From Finegoldia magna (GTDB lineage Bacteria; Bacillota; Clostridia; Tissierellales; Peptoniphilaceae): a stretch of 64,000 nt of DNA. The translations under genes were made by a program, and so were the position numbers. Below the pieces are notes generated by a model. The model was not told the DNA's origin and did no database searches. It saw only the letters and a list, made by a program, of their open reading frames with translations. The stretch spans positions 1-64,000 of the forward strand of contig NZ_QGTH01000003.1 in the NCBI RefSeq assembly GCF_003182075.1. The letters are read 5' to 3'. Positions 23,468-34,726 of the stretch are shown piece after piece (position 1 is the stretch's first letter; each line of letters opens with the position of its first letter).

Positions 23468-25066
23468 ATGGATATTATAACTCCGGTTTTAGGTGGGTTG
23501 GCACTTTTCTTGTTCGGAATGACAATAATGGGTGAAGGTCTCCAAAAATCGTCAGGTAATAAATTAAAAAAGATAGTAGGTTCTTTAACTAGGAATAAAT
23601 ACATAGGTGTGTTACTAGGTATAGTAGTAACGACGGTAATACAATCATCATCTGCAGCAACAGTAATGGTTGTGGGCTTTGTAAATGCAGGTTTAATGCC
23701 TTTGAATCAAGCTGTTGGAGTAATTATAGGAGCAAATGTCGGAACTACAATTACTGCGCAAATAATCGCTTTTGATATTGCGAAATATGCACCATTAATT
23801 GTAGCTTTTGGTGTACTTTTATATATGAGTGCAAAAGATGATAGGAAAAAAAATCTAGGTGAAGTCTTTGTTGGTCTAGGTTTAATTTTCATAGGAATGA
23901 ATACTATGGGAGATGGATTAAATCCACTATCTAAAGAATTGTGGTTTAAAAATGCTTTATTAAAATTAAACTCACCGATAATTGGAGTTTTTGTAGGATT
24001 TTTCTTAACTACTGCAGTACAATCATCTTCAGCCTCTATTGGTTTAATACAAGCTTTGGGAAAACAGGGATTATTAACAATCAATCAAGCAGCTCCTCTT
24101 TTATTAGGGGGCAATATTGGTACTACTACTACTGCTTTACTTTCATCAGTAGGAGCAGGGAAAAATGCTAAAAGAGCAGCAATAATACATTTATTATTTA
24201 ACGCAATTGGTACGATAATTGTACTATTATTTTTAAATAAATTGATGCAAAACATAGTATCTATGTTAACTCCATTAAATGTTTCAAGACAAATAGCAAA
24301 TTATCATACTTTATTCAATATAATAAACGTTGCAATTCAACTTCCAGTTTCAAACTTTTTAGTTAAAGCTGCTATGAAAATTGTTCCAGGTGAAGAACAC
24401 GCAAAAGACTTACAATATTTAGATGACAGAATTTTAGAAACTCCTTCTATTGCGGTTGAACAAGCTAGACTTGAAGTTATTAGAATGAGTGATATAGTAT
24501 ATCAAAATTTTAAAAATGTTGATGAATACTTTATGACAGGTAACAAAAAACTAAGATCAAAAATATTAGCAGAAGAAAAAAGAATTAATAATTTGGAAAA
24601 ACATATCGTTGAGTATCTTGTAAAATTATCTAATAAATCTATTTCAGATGAAGAACATACACAAATTTTTATTATGCAAGATATGCTTAATGATCTCGAG
24701 AGAATAGGAGATCATGTTGAAAATATATGTGGAATTGTAACTCTTGTTTATGACGAAGAAAAAGAATTTAGCAAAGTAGCTATCGATGAATATAAAGATT
24801 TATATACAAATGTAGAAAATGCAATTATAGATTCAACTATGGCATTTAAAAATAATGATCAATCATTGGCTTCTAAAGTCGCAAATATTGAAAATAATGT
24901 AGACTTTTTAGAAAAAAAATATAGACATAATCATATCAAAAGAATTAACAACAATGAATGTGATTCAACAATTGGAGTTAATTTCTTAGATATTCTATCA
25001 AATTTGGAAAGAATATCAGACCATTGCACTAATATATCCAATTATACTCTTCATATTGAAGTATAG
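23468..25066 (+). CDS. Na+/phosphate cotransporter with PhoU-like domain
   Basis: NptA/PhoU-type membrane symporter for inorganic phosphate. The 532-residue protein has two inverted repeats of the Na/Pi-cotransporter unit, each with the QSSSA signature (VIQSSSAATVMVVGF about 57-71 and AVQSSSASIGLIQA about 182-195). A cytoplasmic helical PhoU-like region (about 335-530) follows and probably links transport to phosphate signalling. Phosphate uptake may suit the Pi-using PPDK and GAPDH encoded nearby, but that link is inference. Confidence 0.92.
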   Translation: MDIITPVLGGLALFLFGMTIMGEGLQKSSGNKLKKIVGSLTRNKYIGVLLGIVVTTVIQSSSAATVMVVGFVNAGLMPLNQAVGVIIGANVGTTITAQIIAFDIAKYAPLIVAFGVLLYMSAKDDRKKNLGEVFVGLGLIFIGMNTMGDGLNPLSKELWFKNALLKLNSPIIGVFVGFFLTTAVQSSSASIGLIQALGKQGLLTINQAAPLLLGGNIGTTTTALLSSVGAGKNAKRAAIIHLLFNAIGTIIVLLFLNKLMQNIVSMLTPLNVSRQIANYHTLFNIINVAIQLPVSNFLVKAAMKIVPGEEHAKDLQYLDDRILETPSIAVEQARLEVIRMSDIVYQNFKNVDEYFMTGNKKLRSKILAEEKRINNLEKHIVEYLVKLSNKSISDEEHTQIFIMQDMLNDLERIGDHVENICGIVTLVYDEEKEFSKVAIDEYKDLYTNVENAIIDSTMAFKNNDQSLASKVANIENNVDFLEKKYRHNHIKRINNNECDSTIGVNFLDILSNLERISDHCTNISNYTLHIEV

Positions 25067-25072
25067 GTTTGA

Positions 25073-25101
25073 TTTAAAAAAACATTAAACGGGTATATAA
25101 T
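25073..25101 (+). promoter_or_regulatory. Promoter of the lower glycolysis operon
   Basis: TTTAAA (25073-25078), a 17-bp spacer and perfect TATAAT (25096-25101). No TG extension here. No cggR-type repressor gene lies upstream, unlike in Bacillus. Confidence 0.72.
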
Positions 25102-25138
25102 AAAAGTATGTATTATGAAATATTTCAAGGAGGATTAA

Positions 25139-26140
25139 ATGAAAGTAGCAATTAGTGGATTTGGAAGAATAGGTAGAGATGTAACAAGAATTTTAATTCA
25201 AAAAAATGACCCTGATCTTGAATTAGTGGCATTGAACATTACAAGTGACCTTAAAACAAATGCACATCTTTTAAAGTATGACTCAATTTATCGTACTTTT
25301 GAAAAAGACGTTGAAGTATTAGCGGATGACAAAATTAAAATTGGTGATAGGGAAATAACTGTTGTAAATAACAGAAATCCAGAAGAATTACCTTGGAAAG
25401 AATTAGGTGTTGATCTAGTTATCGATTCAACGGGCGCTTTTAAAGACAAAGAAGGTTTATCAAAACATATTAAAGCCGGTGCAAAGAAAGTATTATTAAC
25501 TGCTCCAGGTAAATCAGATGTTAAAATGATTGTAGTTGGAGTAAATGACAAAGAATATGATCCAGAAAATGATGATATTATTTCCAATGCATCATGTACA
25601 ACTAACTGTTTAGCTCCAGTAGCTAAAGTTTTAGATGATGAATTTGGAATTGAAAAAGGGTTAATGACAACAATTCACGCTTATACTAACGATCAAAACA
25701 TTCAAGACGCTCACCACAAGGATTTAAGACGTGCAAGAGCAGCTGCTTTAAGTATGATTCCTACAACTACAGGTGCTGCTAAAGCTGTTGGTAAAGTTCT
25801 ACCACAATTAGAAGGTAAAATGACAGGACTTGCAGTTCGTGTACCAACACCTACTGGATCTATTACTGATTTAACAGTTCTTTTAGGTAAGGAAGTTACA
25901 AAAGAAGATATCAATAATGCTATGAAAAAAGCTAGTGAAGGCGAATTAAAAGGAATCTTAGGATATTCTGAAGATCAATTAGTGTCTTCAGACATCATTG
26001 GAGATGAAAGAAGTTCAATATTTGATGCTGATATGACTTATGCTTTAGGAAATATGGTAAAAATTGCTTCTTGGTATGATAATGAATGGGGTTATAGTTC
26101 AAGAGTATTTGATTTAGCAAAGATTATAGCTACAAGATAA
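25139..26140 (+). CDS. gap: Glyceraldehyde-3-phosphate dehydrogenase
   Basis: Oxidises glyceraldehyde 3-phosphate to 1,3-bisphosphoglycerate with NAD+ and Pi. The 333-residue protein has the NAD-binding start ISGFGRIGRDV, the catalytic SNASCTTNCLAP (Cys about 153) and the C-terminal SWYDNEWGYSSR. It heads the gap-pgk-tpiA-gpmI-eno cluster. AAGGAGG lies before ATG 25139. A hairpin just downstream may limit read-through and give gap higher expression than the rest. Confidence 0.97.
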   Translation: MKVAISGFGRIGRDVTRILIQKNDPDLELVALNITSDLKTNAHLLKYDSIYRTFEKDVEVLADDKIKIGDREITVVNNRNPEELPWKELGVDLVIDSTGAFKDKEGLSKHIKAGAKKVLLTAPGKSDVKMIVVGVNDKEYDPENDDIISNASCTTNCLAPVAKVLDDEFGIEKGLMTTIHAYTNDQNIQDAHHKDLRRARAAALSMIPTTTGAAKAVGKVLPQLEGKMTGLAVRVPTPTGSITDLTVLLGKEVTKEDINNAMKKASEGELKGILGYSEDQLVSSDIIGDERSSIFDADMTYALGNMVKIASWYDNEWGYSSRVFDLAKIIATR

Positions 26141-26151
26141 TAAAACTATTT

Positions 26152-26189
26152 AGAGTCGATGGTAAAATATTTTTGCAATCGACTCTTTT
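26152..26189 (+). terminator. Partial terminator or processing hairpin between gap and pgk
   Basis: A 9-bp perfect stem (AGAGTCGAT 26152-26160 with 26178-26186), extended inward by imperfect pairing. Only four T follow (26186-26189), so it is probably a leaky terminator or an mRNA-stabilising hairpin inside the operon. Confidence 0.7.
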
Positions 26190-26206
26190 CAAAGAAAGGT
26201 TAATCT

Positions 26207-27394
26207 ATGAATAAAAAAACACTAAAAGATTTAAATGTTGAAAATAAAAGAGTATTAGTTAGAGTAGACTTTAATGTTCCAATTAAAGATGGTATTATTA
26301 CAGATACGAATAGAATAGAAGCATCTATCGCAACGATAAAGTATTTAATAGATAATAATGCTAAAGTTATTTTAATGAGTCACTTAGGTAGGCCAAAAGG
26401 CGAACCAAAACCTGAATTCACATTAAAGCCGGTTGCAGAAAAGCTTTCTGAAATTATTGGTCAAGAAGTAAAATTTGTTGATAATGATAAAGTTGTGGAT
26501 AATTCTGTTATTGAGCAAAGTAAACAATTACAACCTAAAGAAATTATGTTAATTCAAAACACAAGATATAGAAAAGAAGAAGAAAAGAACGATGAAGAAT
26601 TTTCTAAAGAATTATCACAATTAGCTGATTTATATGTAAACGATGCTTTTGGAACCAGTCATAGAGCTCACGCATCAAACGTTGGAGTGTCTAAGTTCTT
26701 ACCAAGTGCTGTAGGATTTTTAGTTCAAAAAGAAATAGAAATCATGGGAAAAGCTCTTGATGATCCGCAAAGACCTTTTACAGCAATATTAGGTGGTGCA
26801 AAAGTTTCTGATAAAATTGGAGTTATAGAAAACTTATTGGATAAAGTTGATACTATACTAATAGGTGGGGCTATGGCATTTACATTCATTAAGTCACAAG
26901 GAAAAAATGTCGGTAAATCCTTAATTGAAGAAGATAAATTAGATTTAGCAAAATCTCTATTGCAAAAATCTCAAGAAAGAGGAGTTAAAATATTCTTGCC
27001 AGTGGATTTCGTGGCAGCTAAAGAAATGACTGAAGAATCTGATTCAAAAATAATTGGTATAGATGAATTTACAGACGATATTGCTGGATTTGATATTGGC
27101 ACGAAAACAATAAAGATTTTTGATGAAGAAATACAAAAGTCCAAAACTATTGTATGGAATGGACCAATGGGAGTATTTGAAATCAAACAATTTAGCAAAG
27201 GTACTTTTGAAGTTGCAAATTCGTTAGTAAAATCTAATGCTACAACTATTGTTGGTGGTGGAGATAGTGCTTCAGCAATTGCAAAATCCGGAAATAAAGA
27301 CAAAGTAACACATGTTTCAACAGGTGGTGGAGCTTCTTTGGAATTTTTAGAAGGCAAAATTTTACCTGGTATTGATTGTATTGATGAGAGATAG
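26207..27394 (+). CDS. pgk: Phosphoglycerate kinase
   Basis: Transfers phosphate from 1,3-bisphosphoglycerate to ADP. The 395-residue protein has RVLVRVDFNVPIK near the N-terminus, the substrate-binding SHLGRPKG, the hinge region and the ATP-domain segments WNGPMGVFE and VGGGDSASA. Second gene of the glycolytic operon; AAAGAAAGG serves as ribosome site. tpiA follows after 4 bases. Confidence 0.97.
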   Translation: MNKKTLKDLNVENKRVLVRVDFNVPIKDGIITDTNRIEASIATIKYLIDNNAKVILMSHLGRPKGEPKPEFTLKPVAEKLSEIIGQEVKFVDNDKVVDNSVIEQSKQLQPKEIMLIQNTRYRKEEEKNDEEFSKELSQLADLYVNDAFGTSHRAHASNVGVSKFLPSAVGFLVQKEIEIMGKALDDPQRPFTAILGGAKVSDKIGVIENLLDKVDTILIGGAMAFTFIKSQGKNVGKSLIEEDKLDLAKSLLQKSQERGVKIFLPVDFVAAKEMTEESDSKIIGIDEFTDDIAGFDIGTKTIKIFDEEIQKSKTIVWNGPMGVFEIKQFSKGTFEVANSLVKSNATTIVGGGDSASAIAKSGNKDKVTHVSTGGGASLEFLEGKILPGIDCIDER

Positions 27395-27398
27395 TAAT

Positions 27399-28154
27399 AT
27401 GAGAAAACCATTAGTTGCAGGAAATTGGAAAATGAATATGACAGATGGAGAGACTAAGCATTTCTTAAATGATTTAAAGAATCTGAGAGTTTCTGATAAT
27501 GTCGAAGCTTGCATTATATCTCCATTCACATCACTAAAAACTCTTACAGAAGCCTTAAAACATTCAAATATTTCTACTGGAGCACAAAATATGTATTTCG
27601 AAGATAGCGGCGCTTTTACAGGAGAAATTTCTCCAAATATGCTTAAAGATTTGGGAGTGGACTATGTTATAATTGGTCATTCTGAAAGAAGAACTATATT
27701 TAAAGAAGATGATGAACTATTAAATAAGAAAATAATATCAGCTTTAACTCACAAACTTAAACCAATACTTTGTTGCGGAGAAAACTTAGAACAAAGAGAA
27801 TCTAACAATCATGAAAAAATTGTGGAATCACAAATAAGATCTGACTTAAAAGGAATAAGCGAAAAAGAATTAAAATCTAAACTTGTAATCGCTTATGAAC
27901 CAATATGGGCTATTGGAACTGGTAAAACAGCTTCAAGTGACGATGCACAATCAATGTGTAAATTTATTAGAAATTTATTGACAGAAATGTATAGTAAAGA
28001 TTTAGCTGATTCAGTTAGAATACAATACGGTGGAAGTGTAAAACCTGAAAATGTAACTGATATTATGTCGAAAGAAGACATTGATGGAGCTTTAGTAGGG
28101 GGTGCGAGTTTAGAAGCAGAAAGTTTTTCTAAACTAATTAATTATGGAGAATAA
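27399..28154 (+). CDS. tpiA: Triose-phosphate isomerase
   Basis: Interconverts dihydroxyacetone phosphate and glyceraldehyde 3-phosphate. The 251-residue protein starts MRKPLVAGNWKMN, with the catalytic IIGHSERR (His about 95) and AYEPIWAIGTG (Glu about 167). I chose ATG 27399, four bases after the pgk stop: it gives the family's standard N-terminus. An in-frame earlier start (27372) would lie inside pgk and add nine atypical residues. It overlaps gpmI by 11 bases. Confidence 0.96.
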   Translation: MRKPLVAGNWKMNMTDGETKHFLNDLKNLRVSDNVEACIISPFTSLKTLTEALKHSNISTGAQNMYFEDSGAFTGEISPNMLKDLGVDYVIIGHSERRTIFKEDDELLNKKIISALTHKLKPILCCGENLEQRESNNHEKIVESQIRSDLKGISEKELKSKLVIAYEPIWAIGTGKTASSDDAQSMCKFIRNLLTEMYSKDLADSVRIQYGGSVKPENVTDIMSKEDIDGALVGGASLEAESFSKLINYGE

Positions 28155-29691
28155 AAAAGACAAATTAATCCTTATCATCTTAGATGGATGGGGATTAGGC
28201 AAAGACTATCCAGGAAATGTTATTAAATTAGCTGATACTCCAACTTTTGACAGACTAATGAGTGAATATCCAAATTCACAATTGATTGCTTCAGGAAATG
28301 AAGTAGGTCTTCCGGCAGGTCAAATGGGAAATTCTGAAGTAGGACACATGAATATTGGTTCTGGTAGAATAATTTATCAAGATTTAAGTAAAATTACTAA
28401 TGACATAGAATCTGGAAAATTTTATGAAAATGAAGTTTTAAAAAATATCATTTTAAAAACTAAAGAAAAAAATAAAAAACTACACCTATTAGGATTGGTT
28501 TCTTTTGGTGGAGTTCATTCTCATTATGATCACCTTGTAGCAATCCTTAAAATGTGCAAAAAGTTAGATTTTTATGATGTAGTAATACATTGTTTTACAG
28601 ATGGAAGAGACGTATCACCAACATCTGCAAAAAATGATTTACAAAAATTACTAGGTGATATAAAAGAAATTGGTGTAGGTAAGATTGCATCTGTTTGTGG
28701 TCGTTATTATGCAATGGATAGAGACAAGAGATGGGACAGAGTAGAAAAAGCATATAATTGCATTACTAATGGAGTAGGAAATAAAAATAATGACCCAGTC
28801 GAATATTTACAAGATAGTTATGATAAAAATATCACTGATGAATTCATTGAACCATGTGCAATAGTCGATGAAAATGATAACATAACAAAAGTCGAAAATG
28901 AAGATTCTTTTATATTCTTTAATTTTAGACCAGATAGAGCAAGACAACTTACAAGAGCTTTTGTAGACGATGATTTTGATGGTTTTAAAAGAACAAAATA
29001 CAAAGATATTTTGTTTGTAACAATGACAGAATATGATAAAACTATCCAAAATGTCCAAATAGCTTATCCAAAACAAAGATATAATAATGTGTTAGGACAA
29101 ATTATTTCTGAAAATGGATTAAAGCAATTAAGAATTGCAGAAACAGAAAAATATGCCCATGTAACATTTTTCTTTAATGGTGGTATAGAAAAAGAATTCA
29201 AAAATGAGGATAGGATACTAATTCCATCCCCGAAAGTATCAACTTATGATCTTAAGCCAGAGATGAGTGCTGTAGAAGTTAAAAATCATGTAGTTGATGT
29301 CATTAATAAAGATATATACGACTTAATCATTTTAAACTTTGCAAATTCGGATATGGTTGGTCATACCGGTGTAATTTCAGCAGACAAAATAGCCGTTGAA
29401 ACTGTTGATAAATGTCTAGACGAAATATTACAATCTATAGATAAAAATGGAAAATATCACGCTTTGATAACTGCTGATCATGGGAATAGTGAATATTTGA
29501 TCGATGAAATGACAGGAGGACCATTCACGGCACACACAACTAATCCTGTGCCTTTTATAGAATATCCAGACAAAGATATCAAATTGAATAATGGTATCTT
29601 AGCTGATATAGCACCAACAATTTTAGAATTGATGAAAATAGATAAACCTTCTGAAATGACAGGTAAATCTTTAATTAAAAAAGGAGAATAA
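28144..29691 (+). CDS. gpmI: 2,3-bisphosphoglycerate-independent phosphoglycerate mutase
   Basis: Mn-dependent alkaline-phosphatase-fold enzyme interconverting 3- and 2-phosphoglycerate. The 515-residue protein has LIILDGWG at the N-terminus, the phosphoserine loop MGNSEVGH (Ser about 63) and GLVSFGGVHSH. C-terminal metal ligands lie in NSDMVGHTG and TADHGN. Length is standard. The start overlaps the tpiA end, so translation is coupled. Confidence 0.97.
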   Translation: MENKKDKLILIILDGWGLGKDYPGNVIKLADTPTFDRLMSEYPNSQLIASGNEVGLPAGQMGNSEVGHMNIGSGRIIYQDLSKITNDIESGKFYENEVLKNIILKTKEKNKKLHLLGLVSFGGVHSHYDHLVAILKMCKKLDFYDVVIHCFTDGRDVSPTSAKNDLQKLLGDIKEIGVGKIASVCGRYYAMDRDKRWDRVEKAYNCITNGVGNKNNDPVEYLQDSYDKNITDEFIEPCAIVDENDNITKVENEDSFIFFNFRPDRARQLTRAFVDDDFDGFKRTKYKDILFVTMTEYDKTIQNVQIAYPKQRYNNVLGQIISENGLKQLRIAETEKYAHVTFFFNGGIEKEFKNEDRILIPSPKVSTYDLKPEMSAVEVKNHVVDVINKDIYDLIILNFANSDMVGHTGVISADKIAVETVDKCLDEILQSIDKNGKYHALITADHGNSEYLIDEMTGGPFTAHTTNPVPFIEYPDKDIKLNNGILADIAPTILELMKIDKPSEMTGKSLIKKGE

Positions 29692-30981
<1,290 letters not shown>

Positions 30982-30992
30982 TTAAAAATACA

Positions 30993-31027
30993 AGGAATCA
31001 CAGCGATTATTAGCTGTGATTCCTATT
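30993..31027 (+). terminator. Hairpin after eno
   Basis: A 12-bp perfect stem (30993-31004 with 31013-31024) with an 8-nt loop. The tract after it is ATTAATT, so termination may be partial and let transcription into comEC, for which no clear promoter is seen. Confidence 0.7.
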
Positions 31028-31040
31028 AATTAGGTGAAAA

Positions 31041-33347
31041 ATGTTAATCACTACGGTAATTTTAATACAGATAATTTTAACAACAATTTTATACATATAT
31101 TTCAATCCGATATTTCTAGCAGTTGATGTAGTGGTTACAGGATTGCTTCTATTTAAAGATAAGAAGAAACTTATTGTCTCACTGTTAGTATTATTTCTGA
31201 CTATTTTTCATTTAAACATTATTAATGATAATTACAAAAATATTAAAGATAATGAATTTGTAGATATTAACGCTGTAGTAATCAATAAAAACAGATCAAA
31301 TAAAAAGTATATTGTAAAGGTAACTAATCACTATAATATAAAATTTTTATTAACAACAAAAAAAGATTTGAATATAGGAGATATTGTCAATATAAGATCA
31401 AAAGTTAACAAAGCATATACGAATGGTAATCCATTTATGTTCAACTATAAATTTTATTTATTAAAGAGCAATATATATGGTGATATATACTGTAGGACTG
31501 ATCCTGATATAATAGGAAAGTCTAATTCACTTTTTTTAAGTATTAGAAGCAAAATTCTAAACCACATAATTTTTAAATTAGATTCAAATTTTAATGATAT
31601 TGAATCATCTGTTTTAAAGTCAGTATTTACAGGGTTTAATTTTTTGAGTGAAGATTACAAAAATGATGTTAAGGTATTAGGAATAAGTCATATATTTGCA
31701 ATAAGTGGGCTACATATTATTATTCTATACACGATTTTTAATAAATTATTTGGTATTTTTAAGATTAACAGAAAAATTATTTCTTGGTTATCTTTGTTTT
31801 TAATAGCAATTTATGGATATGCAGTAGGACTACCTTCATCTATATTAAGAGCGTTTATTATGTTAGTTATAGTGGAATTATCTAATCAAATGCAGATAGA
31901 CCGGTATAATTTAAATAATTTAATTATTGCAGCTATCTTAATTTTGCTTATGAATCCATATAATCTACTTGATGTTGGATTTATTTTTTCTTTTTTAGCA
32001 ACATTTACTATTTTATATTTATATCCAAAATTCAAAAAACAAAATAGCAAACTACGTAATTATTTGATGCTTTCTACTTTAGTTTATATAATATTATTAC
32101 CAATACAACTGAGGTTTTTTAATGAATTTACATTTGGTTTTATCATTGGAAATACCATTATTTTACCTATTTTTACACTTATCATACAATTGTCGGCTAT
32201 TGTACTTATGATACCTAATAGCTTTAATTATGTATTTGTTCAAATTATAAAATTTTGTTTAAAGATTATAAATTATATCTTCATTACAATTAATTCATTT
32301 AATATACAAATTCATAGTTTTATGAGCTTTTCTCTATTGATGATTTTTGTTTATTATATAATAATATTTGCAATTTATAACAGACATTACATTAAAACTT
32401 TAAACGACTTTAATAAACAAACCTTAAAAAATATGTTCTTAATAAGCGTAATTATGCCGGTAATTTTAAGCATTTTTAATCCTATTACGCATATAAACTT
32501 TGTGGATATTGGTCAAGGTGATTGCTTACTTGTAAGACAATATTTTAAAAGTTTTATGATAGATACTGGAGGTTCATACAAATCAGAAGATAAATCTGGA
32601 ACTTATCTTGTAGAATATCTTCACAAAATAGGTTTAAATAATCTTGATTATGTATTCTTGACTCATTTTGATGAAGATCATAGTAAAAATTTGATTAATA
32701 TTAACAAATCTTATAATCCAATAGTTTTATCAAGAACTAATGGAGAAAAAATATTAAAAAGCAAGTATAATCAAAATAACGATTACGTAAATCTGCAAAA
32801 TAATCAATTACTAAAAATTGGAAATGTTTATATCAAAGTCATTGATAAACCCATAAGTGATGAAGAGAACGATAAATCTATAGTTTACAAAGTATATGTT
32901 AATGATATTTCATTACTAATCACAGGAGACATCTCTGGAGAATATGAAAGAAATATTTTAAATGGAGATATAACATCTGATGTGTTGAAAATTTCCCATC
33001 ACGGAAGTAAAAACAGTTCAGATTTAAATTTCTTAAAAAAGGTTAATCCCAAATTATCTATTATTTCTGTAGGTCTAAGAAATGATTATGGACACCCACA
33101 TCATCAAACACTAGATAATTTAAATAAACTAAATATTCCAATAAAAAGAACTGATAAAGATGGAAACATTGAGATTGTCTCAAGCAAGATATTTAATACT
33201 ATAAGATCTAATAGAGATAAATATTCGATTTTTAATATTTTAGTGAAAGAGCAAAATTCAATTATTACAACAATTTTCGTATTATATTACTTTAAGAATA
33301 GAGGAGCAAAAGATGGATTTTTCATTGGCGAAACAAAAATTATATAA
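31041..33347 (+). CDS. comEC: ComEC/Rec2-type DNA uptake channel
   Basis: Membrane channel that brings single-stranded DNA into the cell in natural transformation. The 768-residue protein has N-terminal membrane helices, an external DUF4131/OB-like region (about 75-160) and the competence transmembrane core (about 195-480; ISHIFAISGLHIIILY). A C-terminal metallo-beta-lactamase domain carries VDIGQGDCLLVR, LTHFDEDHSKN and ISHHGSKNSSD. Most metal ligands are present, so the nuclease-like domain may be active. The start ATG 31041 follows TTAGGTG. It overlaps holA by 35 bases. Confidence 0.92.
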   Translation: MLITTVILIQIILTTILYIYFNPIFLAVDVVVTGLLLFKDKKKLIVSLLVLFLTIFHLNIINDNYKNIKDNEFVDINAVVINKNRSNKKYIVKVTNHYNIKFLLTTKKDLNIGDIVNIRSKVNKAYTNGNPFMFNYKFYLLKSNIYGDIYCRTDPDIIGKSNSLFLSIRSKILNHIIFKLDSNFNDIESSVLKSVFTGFNFLSEDYKNDVKVLGISHIFAISGLHIIILYTIFNKLFGIFKINRKIISWLSLFLIAIYGYAVGLPSSILRAFIMLVIVELSNQMQIDRYNLNNLIIAAILILLMNPYNLLDVGFIFSFLATFTILYLYPKFKKQNSKLRNYLMLSTLVYIILLPIQLRFFNEFTFGFIIGNTIILPIFTLIIQLSAIVLMIPNSFNYVFVQIIKFCLKIINYIFITINSFNIQIHSFMSFSLLMIFVYYIIIFAIYNRHYIKTLNDFNKQTLKNMFLISVIMPVILSIFNPITHINFVDIGQGDCLLVRQYFKSFMIDTGGSYKSEDKSGTYLVEYLHKIGLNNLDYVFLTHFDEDHSKNLININKSYNPIVLSRTNGEKILKSKYNQNNDYVNLQNNQLLKIGNVYIKVIDKPISDEENDKSIVYKVYVNDISLLITGDISGEYERNILNGDITSDVLKISHHGSKNSSDLNFLKKVNPKLSIISVGLRNDYGHPHHQTLDNLNKLNIPIKRTDKDGNIEIVSSKIFNTIRSNRDKYSIFNILVKEQNSIITTIFVLYYFKNRGAKDGFFIGETKII

Positions 33348-34311
33348 TAATTTGTTATCTAATCTAATTTTAATACACGGAGAAGAAAAATTTTATATAG
33401 AAAAATATCTCTCATTAATAAAAGAGCACTACAATGCTCAAAGTTTTGATGAGTACGAATTATCAGATTTCGAAAAAATATATAGTTCTTCTGAAACTAT
33501 TCCTATGTTTAGTGATAAAAGACTCATTTTAATCGATGATGTAGATTTAACTAAAACAGGAATTTCAAAAAACAAGGAAAGTATTGATAAATTATTACCT
33601 TATATAAAAGATATTCCAGAGTATACTTTGATTATCATGACATCATACGGTAATGTATTTAAGTCTAAATTTTTAAAAGAAATAACAAAATATGGCTCAG
33701 ATATTGAATTCAATAAGTTAAACAGAAATCAATTAAAAGCCTATATAATAAATTACCTAAAAGGGAAGAAGATTAATAATAATATCGTTAATGTTTTCAT
33801 TGAATATTCACTTTATCTTATAAAAAATTCTGAAAAGACATTAATTGATGTTAATAATGAATTAGATAAGTTTAGAAACTTAGAGAAATATGAAATAACA
33901 GAACATGATTTGAATTCTCTTATAAATCAGTATGATAAAAATATTTTTGATCTAACAGATTCAATAGCATCAAAAGATTTATCTAAGACGATATATTACT
34001 TAAATTTACTTATAAATGACACATCAGACACTTTTAAAACACTTCATATGGTTATTAGATTATTTAGAAATTTATTATATATAAAAGAACTTCTACGTTT
34101 GAAAGTTTCGCAAACTGAAATCACAAAGAGAGTAAAAATATCATCATACGAATTAAATAAAGTTCAAAGTTTTGTGAAAAATTGGAGATATGACCAGTTA
34201 AGATTTGCGTTTCATAAAATGTATGAAATAGAAACTACATTAAAAACAAATACGTTAAATTCTAAGTACTATATAGAAAATAGTATTTGCGAAATTTTAG
34301 CAAAAAAATAA
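33313..34311 (+). CDS. holA: DNA polymerase III delta subunit
   Basis: Clamp-loader subunit that opens the sliding clamp. The 332-residue protein resembles Firmicute HolA (YqeN): LILIHGEEKFYIEKYL at the N-terminus, a RecA-like fold with a degenerate Walker site, and a helical collar domain at the C-terminus. The comEC-holA-rpsT order is the common Firmicute arrangement and supports the call. ATG 33313 lies inside the 3' end of comEC with GAGGAG upstream. Confidence 0.9.
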   Translation: MDFSLAKQKLYNNLLSNLILIHGEEKFYIEKYLSLIKEHYNAQSFDEYELSDFEKIYSSSETIPMFSDKRLILIDDVDLTKTGISKNKESIDKLLPYIKDIPEYTLIIMTSYGNVFKSKFLKEITKYGSDIEFNKLNRNQLKAYIINYLKGKKINNNIVNVFIEYSLYLIKNSEKTLIDVNNELDKFRNLEKYEITEHDLNSLINQYDKNIFDLTDSIASKDLSKTIYYLNLLINDTSDTFKTLHMVIRLFRNLLYIKELLRLKVSQTEITKRVKISSYELNKVQSFVKNWRYDQLRFAFHKMYEIETTLKTNTLNSKYYIENSICEILAKK

Positions 34312-34364
34312 AGGTTGAATTTACTTCAACCTTTAAATAATGTAATGGATCCTTTACATTATTT
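34301..34364 (-). terminator. Tandem hairpins ending rpsT
   Basis: Two adjacent dyads directly after the rpsT stop: 34335-34345 with 34354-34364 (11 bp), and 34310-34319 with 34325-34334 (10 bp). On the minus strand the second is followed by ATTTTTTTG (34309-34301), a proper T-run, so rpsT ends here, inside the 3' end of holA. On the plus strand the hairpins lack a T-run. Confidence 0.82.
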
Positions 34365-34628
34365 CTATGCTAATTTGTTTAATTCTTTAGCCATTCTGCT
34401 AATTTTTTTAGCTGCACTGTTTTTAGAAATTGTGTTCTTACTTGCAGCTTGGTCAATCTTTTTAGTTGCTAAATTAAATAATTTAGTAGCGTCTTCTTTA
34501 TCGTTTTTTTCAACAGCTGCTTCAAATTTCTTTATGAAAGTTTTGATAGCTGATTTTTTAGATTTATTTCTAGCTGTTTCAAGTTTAGTTACATCAATTC
34601 TTTTAATTGCTGATTTAATATTTGCCAT
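34365..34628 (-). CDS. rpsT: 30S ribosomal protein S20
   Basis: Primary 16S rRNA-binding protein of the small subunit. The 87-residue, strongly basic product starts MANIKSAIKRIDVTKLETARNKS and is helical throughout, as in the S20 family. It is transcribed opposite to holA and lepB. A strong GGAGGG ribosome site lies 8 bases before the start. The reading frame on the other strand here is a shadow. Confidence 0.97.
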   Translation of the reverse strand: MANIKSAIKRIDVTKLETARNKSKKSAIKTFIKKFEAAVEKNDKEDATKLFNLATKKIDQAASKNTISKNSAAKKISRMAKELNKLA

Positions 34629-34661
34629 AATATCCCTCCTTTATTTTTGAACAGTGTTATT

Positions 34662-34690
34662 ATTATACACTATAGAATTAATTATTTCAA
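34662..34690 (-). promoter_or_regulatory. Promoter of rpsT
   Basis: Minus strand TTGAAA (34690-34685), a 17-bp spacer and perfect TATAAT (34667-34662). One of the best promoters in the window, as expected for a ribosomal protein gene. Confidence 0.87.
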
Positions 34691-34697
34691 GTAATCT

Positions 34698-34726
34698 AGA
34701 ACATTAATTGTAAATTATGTTATAAT
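34698..34726 (+). promoter_or_regulatory. Promoter of the lepB-like/lepA operon
   Basis: Perfect TATAAT (34721-34726) with TG at 34718-34719 (extended -10). The -35 AGAACA (34698-34703) is poor. Transcription would begin at about 34733, which rules out the upstream TTG (34730) as start of the next gene. Confidence 0.78.

Noticed and set aside
26971-27411. Minus-strand frame of 146 residues across the end of pgk
   Set aside because: Antisense shadow of a strongly conserved coding region with no ribosome site or recognisable domain.
34315-34650. Plus-strand frame of 111 residues opposite rpsT
   Set aside because: It is the antisense shadow of rpsT, which has a strong promoter, ribosome site and clear S20 identity.
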